This document shows, piece by piece, positions 5,949 to 10,776 of a stretch of 10,776 nt of DNA; the stretch's first letter is position 1; each line of letters opens with the position of its first letter. Source of the DNA: Pseudomonadota bacterium (GTDB lineage: Bacteria > Pseudomonadota > Gammaproteobacteria > Burkholderiales > Burkholderiaceae_B); assembly GCA_021793875.1 (NCBI GenBank), contig JAJYRX010000033.1:1-10776 (forward strand), in the 5' to 3' direction. Under the pieces are notes generated by a model. The model worked only from the letters and a program-made list of their open reading frames with translations. It ran no database searches and was not told the DNA's origin. A program made the translations under genes and the position numbers.

Positions 5949-6920
5949 GTGAAAAAAATAAATTGGTGGCGAAATACAGCCATTGGACTGGCCATATCGT
6001 TAACTGCAAGCGTAGCTGCTGCTGCATACCCAGAGCGCCCAATAACATTAGTTGTACCTTTCCCACCTGGACAGGCAACCGATATATTTGCACGCATGAT
6101 TGCTGAAAACCTTGGTGAGGAGCTTGGACAAGCAGTAGTAGTAGAAAATCGTTCGGGTGCAGGTAGCAATATTGGCATGCAATATACTGCACGTGCAAAA
6201 CCAGACGGATATACTTTAGTGGTTAGTGGTAGCGCCGCAGCCGTAAATCAGACACTTTACAACAATCTAAGCTACGATCTTAAAACTGACTTTACACCAG
6301 TTAGTGGGATCTTTACAGTTCCATTGGTATTTCTTGCCAACAGCGAAAGCGGTATAACTTCTCTTAACGACATGATAGAAAAAGCAAAGGCCGAACCCAA
6401 CGAGTTGGCCTATGCAAGTGCAGGAATAGGAGGTACGCAACACTTATCTGCAGAAATGCTGAAACAAGAAGCCGATGTAAAAATTAGGCATATACCTTAC
6501 AAAGGAAGCGGTCCGGCTCAGGTAGATTTTCTTGGCAACCATGTACCTCTTATGGTTGATTCTGTAACTGCTGCAATTCCTAATATAGATAAAAAACTTG
6601 CAGTGCCTTTGGCGGTAACAGCTAGTTCAAGAGTCTCTCAGCTCCCAGATACTCCGACCGTTGCAGAATCTGGCTACCCCAACTTTGAAGCCGTAGGTTG
6701 GGCCGCAGTTCTAGCACCAGCGAACACGCCTGACGACATAGTGAAAACACTTAACAATCATATAAACAACATTCTTGAAAGTTCTGACATACAAACGTAC
6801 TTTCAAGAACGAGGCGCTGAACCCCTAGTTTTAACACCACAGCAATCAGCCGATTTCATTAATAATGAAATAGTTAAATGGGGTGAAGCCGTTAAAGCCT
6901 CAGGTGCATCTGTAGACTAA
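5949..6920 (+). CDS. Tripartite tricarboxylate transporter-type periplasmic receptor (Bug/TctC family)
   Basis: A secreted solute-binding protein of 323 residues, the normal size of Bug receptors, which bind small carboxylates or related solutes in the periplasm. A Sec signal peptide covers about residues 1-26 (basic start MKKINWWR, hydrophobic core, cleavage after VAAAA). The mature start YPERPITLVVPFPPGQATD is the family hallmark, with Asp45 at the position that usually contacts the ligand carboxylate. Further blocks are VENRSGAGSNIG (65-76), PDGYTL (85-90), IPYKGSGPAQVDFLGN and the C-terminal PDTPTVAESGYPNFE and GWAAVLAP. The start is GTG, supported by AGGA (5940-5943) five bases upstream. 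No TctA or TctB membrane partner is in the window, as is common for orphan Bug genes in Bordetella-like genomes. The next gene begins 5 bases after the stop. The ligand is unknown. Confidence 0.94.
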   Translation: MKKINWWRNTAIGLAISLTASVAAAAYPERPITLVVPFPPGQATDIFARMIAENLGEELGQAVVVENRSGAGSNIGMQYTARAKPDGYTLVVSGSAAAVNQTLYNNLSYDLKTDFTPVSGIFTVPLVFLANSESGITSLNDMIEKAKAEPNELAYASAGIGGTQHLSAEMLKQEADVKIRHIPYKGSGPAQVDFLGNHVPLMVDSVTAAIPNIDKKLAVPLAVTASSRVSQLPDTPTVAESGYPNFEAVGWAAVLAPANTPDDIVKTLNNHINNILESSDIQTYFQERGAEPLVLTPQQSADFINNEIVKWGEAVKASGASVD

Positions 6921-6925
6921 CCATC

Positions 6926-7792
6926 GTGTGGATACCACTTACATTTATATTTCTGTTTGCCAGCGGCTTTATAGCAGCTCGCTTTGGTGTACAAGACGCT
7001 GAGCCATTTACTTTATTGCTCGCTCGAAGCCTGCTGGTACTGCCTATACTATTACTAATAATAAAACTCAAAAGAAAGCCAGCAGCATGGGGTTCAGTTC
7101 GAGCTAGATGGCATCAGATAGGCATAGGTACACTATTACACGGTGCGTATCTAGGGGGCGTTTTTGCTGCTATCGAAGCAGGTATGACTGCCGGCTTAAC
7201 TGCCTTATTAGTCAGTCTACATCCTCTCGCAACAGTTGCGTTATCAAAACCACTTTTTGGTATTCGAATAACGCTAAAACAGTGGGTGGGCTTATTTCTT
7301 GGTGCAGTGGGCGTAGTTCTAGTTCTGTCACCCAACCTGGCAAGCAACCCAGATCAAATAACTACTTTATCTGTGGCAGGCTTGCTATGGTGTCTTGTAT
7401 CATTATTAGGAATTTCTCTGTCAACCTTATGGCAGAAACATTCCGGGGGGCAAATGGGCATGGTTGAAGGATTAGTCTTTCAATATATTGGTGCCGGGTG
7501 CATCTTCATTGTCGCCGCAGCCATTATCGGAAGCTTTACCTTCCACATCACCCCTAGACTTTTACTTACCTTAGCATGGCTTGTAATTGCCATTTCTGTT
7601 GGTGCAATTTGGCTACTTATGTTAATGATAGAGCGTGGTGAAGCTCCTCAAGTGGCACGTCTGTTTTTCTTGGTGCCGCCTTGCGCTGCATTTATGGCAT
7701 GGATATTATTTGACGAGACATGGAGCACGTTAACAATGGTCGGTGCGGCAATGGTTATACTGAGCCTTGCGCTTGATAGACCAAAAGCCTAA
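6926..7792 (+). CDS. EamA-family (drug/metabolite transporter superfamily) inner-membrane protein
   Basis: A 288-residue integral membrane protein with two EamA repeats (about residues 3-135 and 148-284) and about ten hydrophobic segments, the standard layout of this permease superfamily, many members of which export metabolites. Typical features are FLFASGFIAARFG near the N-terminus, TAGLTALLVSLHPLATVALS at the end of the first repeat, WVGLFLGAVGVVLVL, and in the second repeat ARLFFLVPPCAAFMAWILFDE followed by MVGAAMVILSL. The likely start is GTG at 6926, five bases after the Bug stop codon. No clear Shine-Dalgarno is seen, so translation is probably coupled to the upstream gene. An upstream stop in this frame leaves no better start. 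The 3' end is one base from the convergent ABC transporter gene. The substrate cannot be inferred. Confidence 0.9.
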   Translation: MWIPLTFIFLFASGFIAARFGVQDAEPFTLLLARSLLVLPILLLIIKLKRKPAAWGSVRARWHQIGIGTLLHGAYLGGVFAAIEAGMTAGLTALLVSLHPLATVALSKPLFGIRITLKQWVGLFLGAVGVVLVLSPNLASNPDQITTLSVAGLLWCLVSLLGISLSTLWQKHSGGQMGMVEGLVFQYIGAGCIFIVAAAIIGSFTFHITPRLLLTLAWLVIAISVGAIWLLMLMIERGEAPQVARLFFLVPPCAAFMAWILFDETWSTLTMVGAAMVILSLALDRPKA

Positions 7793-7793
7793 T

Positions 7794-9491
7794 TTAATAT
7801 CCACCTGGAACAGCCTTTAACAGCTGTTTAGTATATTTATGCTGCGGGTTATTCCATATGTGGTAGTGATCACCTTGCTCCACTAATTTACCTTCGTGCA
7901 TTACTAAAACCTTATCAGCAATATATTTAATCACTGATAAATCGTGCGATATAAATAAATAAGATAAATTAAACTCTTGTTTAAGGTCTACTAGAAGGTT
8001 TAGTATTTGTGCCTGCACAGAAACATCTAAAGCAGATACGGGCTCATCACATACCAGCAGGTCAGGGTTAAGTATCAAAGCCCTAGCTATTCCAATTCTT
8101 TGACGTTGTCCACCAGAAAACTCATGTGGATACCTGTTTCCCGAGTTAGCAGGCATGCCAACCTTATCCAAAATACCTTGGATTTTCTTTTCACGATCAA
8201 CAGAACTATTAATACCGTGCACTTTAAGCACTGTATTTAATATATCGAACACTGTATGGCGTGGATTTAATGATGCATAAGGATCTTGAAACACCATTTG
8301 AACCCGTTTACGCCACGGCTTTAGTTCTTTTTCATTAAGGTCAGTTATGGGCTTTCCGTCGAATATTATCTGCCCCCCTGATGATGGAATTAAACGCATT
8401 ATAGTTTTACACAAGGTGGATTTTCCACTACCAGACTCCCCCACCAATCCAACACTTTCGCCGGCCATAATATCAAAGCTAACATCATTAACAGCGTAGT
8501 AAACATTACTTTTACGCTTGTATGAGGTCTTTAACTGTTTTACGGACAACAGCGTTCTATTTTCTACGGTATTTTCTATAACCTTTGCATGCGGACGTAT
8601 AAGCTTAAATTCGGTTTTATTTGTACTGTATGAACTACTGACATGTATCTCAGGTAAACGACCATCTGTATAGTGCAATGAATTACCACTATGCAAAGAT
8701 GCCCCTAAAAGGCCTTTTGTATATGAATGACTAGGATTATCAAACAACTCTTTAGTGTAGTTTTCTTCTAGTTTTTCTCCGCCATACATTACAACTACCC
8801 TATCAGCCCATTGTGCTACTACGCCAAGATCATGTGTAATTAGCAACATGGCCATTGAACGCTCTCGGCACAGATTATCTAGCAGCTCAAGAACCTGCGA
8901 TTGAATGCTAACATCTAGCGCCGTTGTTGGCTCATCGGCTATTAAAAGGTCAGGATCGCCAGCCATAGCTATTGCAATCATTACCCTCTGCCTTTGACCG
9001 CCGGACAGGTTGTGAGGGTAATCATATATGCGTATATGTGGTTCTGGGATTCTCACCAAATCAAGCAATTCAATTGCTTTCGTATAAGCCTTTTTAGTTG
9101 TTACATTTGTATGCAGCTTTATAGTTTCAACAATCTGATCTCCTATGGTGCGTACAGGGTTAAGCGATGTCATTGGATCTTGAAATATCATTGAGATTTT
9201 TCTGCCTCGAACACTTCGCATAATACGCATGGGCAAATCGAGCAAATTATCACCATTAAACCCTACATAGCCAGAAACATAAGCACTTTTTCCTAGCAAA
9301 CGCAATATAGACATTGCTGTTGTTGATTTTCCGCAGCCAGACTCCCCAACCAAGGCCATAGTCTCGGATCTAAAAATATTAAAACTTAAGGACTTAACGG
9401 CCTGAAAATCACCTTGACTACCTCTGAAAGTAACATTCAAATTATTAACTTCCAGCACGGGTATATTGGACTGCATAGTTTTCTTAAACAT
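7794..9491 (-). CDS. Fused two-domain ATPase of a peptide/nickel-type ABC importer (DppD-DppF fusion, as in YejF and GsiA)
   Basis: A 565-residue cytoplasmic protein with two complete ABC cassettes, powering the permeases encoded just upstream. Cassette 1: Walker A GESGCGKST (49-57), Q-loop Gln104, signature LSGGQRQ (162-168), Walker B DLLIADEP (181-188), switch His220. Cassette 2: Walker A GESGSGKST (351-359), Q-loop Gln402, signature SGGQRQ (459-464), Walker B LLVCDEP (478-484), His516. Both therefore look catalytically competent. Between them (about 255-312) is the oligopeptide-type C-terminal extension, HSYTKGLLGAS then GRLPEIH. It lacks the later GCxFxxRC cysteine cluster found in separate DppD proteins and is replaced by a polar linker. 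The fused form is known (YejF about 530, GsiA about 620 residues). The ATG lies 5 bases after the permease stop with a weak ribosome site; Met6 is an alternative start. Substrate class: peptides or related small molecules. Confidence 0.94.
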   Translation of the reverse strand: MFKKTMQSNIPVLEVNNLNVTFRGSQGDFQAVKSLSFNIFRSETMALVGESGCGKSTTAMSILRLLGKSAYVSGYVGFNGDNLLDLPMRIMRSVRGRKISMIFQDPMTSLNPVRTIGDQIVETIKLHTNVTTKKAYTKAIELLDLVRIPEPHIRIYDYPHNLSGGQRQRVMIAIAMAGDPDLLIADEPTTALDVSIQSQVLELLDNLCRERSMAMLLITHDLGVVAQWADRVVVMYGGEKLEENYTKELFDNPSHSYTKGLLGASLHSGNSLHYTDGRLPEIHVSSSYSTNKTEFKLIRPHAKVIENTVENRTLLSVKQLKTSYKRKSNVYYAVNDVSFDIMAGESVGLVGESGSGKSTLCKTIMRLIPSSGGQIIFDGKPITDLNEKELKPWRKRVQMVFQDPYASLNPRHTVFDILNTVLKVHGINSSVDREKKIQGILDKVGMPANSGNRYPHEFSGGQRQRIGIARALILNPDLLVCDEPVSALDVSVQAQILNLLVDLKQEFNLSYLFISHDLSVIKYIADKVLVMHEGKLVEQGDHYHIWNNPQHKYTKQLLKAVPGGY

Positions 9492-9496
9492 AACTG

Positions 9497-10330
9497 CTAC
9501 AGACCCCTTAACCTAGGATTAGATGCATCATTTAACCCATCACCTATAAGGTTAAGTGCCATAACAGTTATAATAATAAATACTCCAGGAAGCGCTGTAA
9601 GAAACCAGGCTGTTCGCAATTGATCACGCCCTTCCCCTATCATGCTTCCCCATGAAACAACATTGGGGTCTCCCAAGCCTAAAAATGAAAGTCCTGTTTC
9701 TATAAGGATTGCACTAGCGACTACCACAGACATAGTCACTATCACCGGAGGCATAACATTGGGAAAAATTTCCTTAAATATTATTCTTGTACTACTAAAG
9801 CCTAAGCTGCGGGCTGCCAAAACAAACTCTGACTCTCTATATGCTCGAAACTCTGCCCTAACCAAACGTGCTATTACAGGCCAAGATGCCAACCCGATGG
9901 ACATAACTATAACTGGAACTGTTGAACTGCCAATTACTACCAGCACTATTACTAAAAGAAAAGAAGGTATTGTCTGAAATACTTCAGTCAATCTTACAAG
10001 TACATCTTCAACCCATCCTCCAAAATAACCAGCTACACACCCAACCAAGCCACCAATAACCAAACTTATAAGCGCTGCCACAAACCCTACCAAAAGGGTT
10101 ACACGAGCACCATGGGCCAACCCAGCGGCAACATCACGACCAAGAGAATCACTTCCCAACAAAAAATGGTTGTCCTCGCCAGGCCATAGCAGCGGTGGAG
10201 CAACCATATTAAGCGGGTCACCATCAAACAATATATCCGCTGCCAGTGCTATCGCTATAATTAATATTAAAATTAATGATCCAGCCATAGCCGAAGGGTT
10301 GCGAATAAATTCTTTTACGACATTACTCAT
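9497..10330 (-). CDS. ABC importer permease, DppC/OppC type
   Basis: A 277-residue inner-membrane permease, second of the pair forming the translocation pore. The N-terminal part has one hydrophobic segment (about 15-33) and the family motif HFLLGSDSLGRDV (55-67). The BPD transport domain follows (about 75-270). The coupling-helix EAA region, ESEFVLAARSLGFSS through IFPN (166-191), contacts the ATPase. The tail LIETGLSFLGLGDPN (209-223) and WGSMIGEG are typical of DppC/OppC. The start ATG at 10330 is 7 bases from the stop of the first permease gene, and the stop is 5 bases from the ATPase gene, so the three are one operon. No strong Shine-Dalgarno is visible (GGTAAACGATAG before ATG). The polypeptide looks complete. 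Confidence 0.94.
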   Translation of the reverse strand: MSNVVKEFIRNPSAMAGSLILILIIAIALAADILFDGDPLNMVAPPLLWPGEDNHFLLGSDSLGRDVAAGLAHGARVTLLVGFVAALISLVIGGLVGCVAGYFGGWVEDVLVRLTEVFQTIPSFLLVIVLVVIGSSTVPVIVMSIGLASWPVIARLVRAEFRAYRESEFVLAARSLGFSSTRIIFKEIFPNVMPPVIVTMSVVVASAILIETGLSFLGLGDPNVVSWGSMIGEGRDQLRTAWFLTALPGVFIIITVMALNLIGDGLNDASNPRLRGL

Positions 10331-10337
10331 CTATCGT

Positions 10338-10776
10338 TTACCGTGACTGTATTCTTGGATCTAGCCATGCATGTAGCAGATCAACCAATATATTCATTAC
10401 TATTACCATTAAAGACGAGAAAAATAATATTCCCATTAATACAGAATAATCTCGTGCCATAACCGACTCTAGCGCCAGGCGGCCTAATCCTGGCCAGCTA
10501 AATACCACCTCAATAACTACCGCACCACCTAATAGCGTCCCAAAGTGCATACCTGCAACGGTGGTAACAGGAATAAGAGCGTTCCTTAATATATGTTTAA
10601 ACACTAAACGCACTGGACCCACACCTTTAGACTCCGCAGTCCTAACAAAGTCCATACGGCTTACTTCTAGCATAGAAGACCGCGTAAGACGGGAAAATAT
10701 GGCAACAAAAAAGCCGGCCATAGCTAACGCTGGCAATACAAGATGACGCCCCATATCAACAAAATAAGACCAACCT
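10338..10776 (-). CDS. ABC importer permease, DppB/OppB type, C-terminal part (gene runs off the right edge)
   Basis: The last 145 or so residues of the first permease of the importer. The frame is open through the window edge: upstream of the Met encoded at 10754 it still reads GWSYFVD, so that Met is internal and the true start lies outside. Visible features are HLVLPALAMAGFFVAIFSRL, the coupling-helix EAA region DFVRTAESKGVGPVRLVFKH with ILRNALIPV, then GTLLGGAVVIEVVFSWPGLG and the closing ILVDLLHAWLDPRI, all standard for DppB/OppB. Order along the minus strand is dppB-like, dppC-like, fused ATPase. The substrate-binding protein that would indicate the ligand presumably lies to the right of the window. 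Confidence 0.94.
   Translation of the reverse strand, partial: GWSYFVDMGRHLVLPALAMAGFFVAIFSRLTRSSMLEVSRMDFVRTAESKGVGPVRLVFKHILRNALIPVTTVAGMHFGTLLGGAVVIEVVFSWPGLGRLALESVMARDYSVLMGILFFSSLMVIVMNILVDLLHAWLDPRIQSR

Noticed and set aside
5930..6198. Two overlapping minus-strand frames at the start of the Bug gene
   Set aside because: They are antisense to the signal peptide and the conserved N-terminus of the Bug receptor and resemble nothing known.
7108..7467. 119-codon plus-strand frame inside the EamA gene
   Set aside because: It is a shifted frame of a gene with clear membrane-protein coding pattern; its product is Cys/Ser/Arg-rich without recognisable domains.

Overview
The window looks like chromosomal DNA from a betaproteobacterium of the order Burkholderiales, probably near Alcaligenaceae. 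The ClpP N-terminus closely resembles Bordetella/Achromobacter ClpP as I remember it. A periplasmic receptor of the Bug/TctC family, which is greatly expanded in that group, is also present. Base composition is visibly AT-richer than usual for free-living members of the family, and genes are packed tightly (convergent gaps of 1, 18 and 32 bases, very short spacers inside operons). That suggests a low-GC, compact lineage. This placement is inference from sequence memory, not from a search.

Layout from left to right. Positions 1-1557 (minus strand) hold the start of clpP and the complete tig, i.e. the protein-quality-control operon that normally continues into clpX and lon. A tRNA-Leu(UAG) gene lies divergently at 1714-1798, with a candidate promoter and terminator, followed by a small GNAT acetyltransferase (1871-2335, plus). 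Convergent to it is a large AidB-type acyl-CoA dehydrogenase (2354-4147, minus). Divergent from aidB is a YiaD-like OmpA-family lipoprotein (4260-4922, plus), and convergent to that a TehB-type methyltransferase (4955-5521, minus). The 427-base stretch 5522-5948 contains the decayed 3' end of a thiolase gene. Then come a Bug-type binding protein (5949-6920) and, 5 bases later, an EamA-family membrane transporter (6926-7792), both plus. The right end (7794-10776, minus) is a peptide/nickel-type ABC transporter read dppB-like -> dppC-like -> fused two-domain ATPase; the first permease gene is cut by the window edge.

Functional links are mostly local. Tig and ClpP both serve folding and degradation of new proteins. 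The two permeases and the fused ATPase form one importer whose binding protein must lie outside the window. The Bug protein and the EamA transporter look co-transcribed but belong to unrelated transport families. I see no CRISPR array, insertion sequence, integrase, phage gene or toxin-antitoxin pair, and no convincing new multi-gene system. The most notable items are the frameshifted thiolase remnant, the Bug-EamA pairing, the N-terminally extended AidB homologue and the fused ATPase with a shortened linker.
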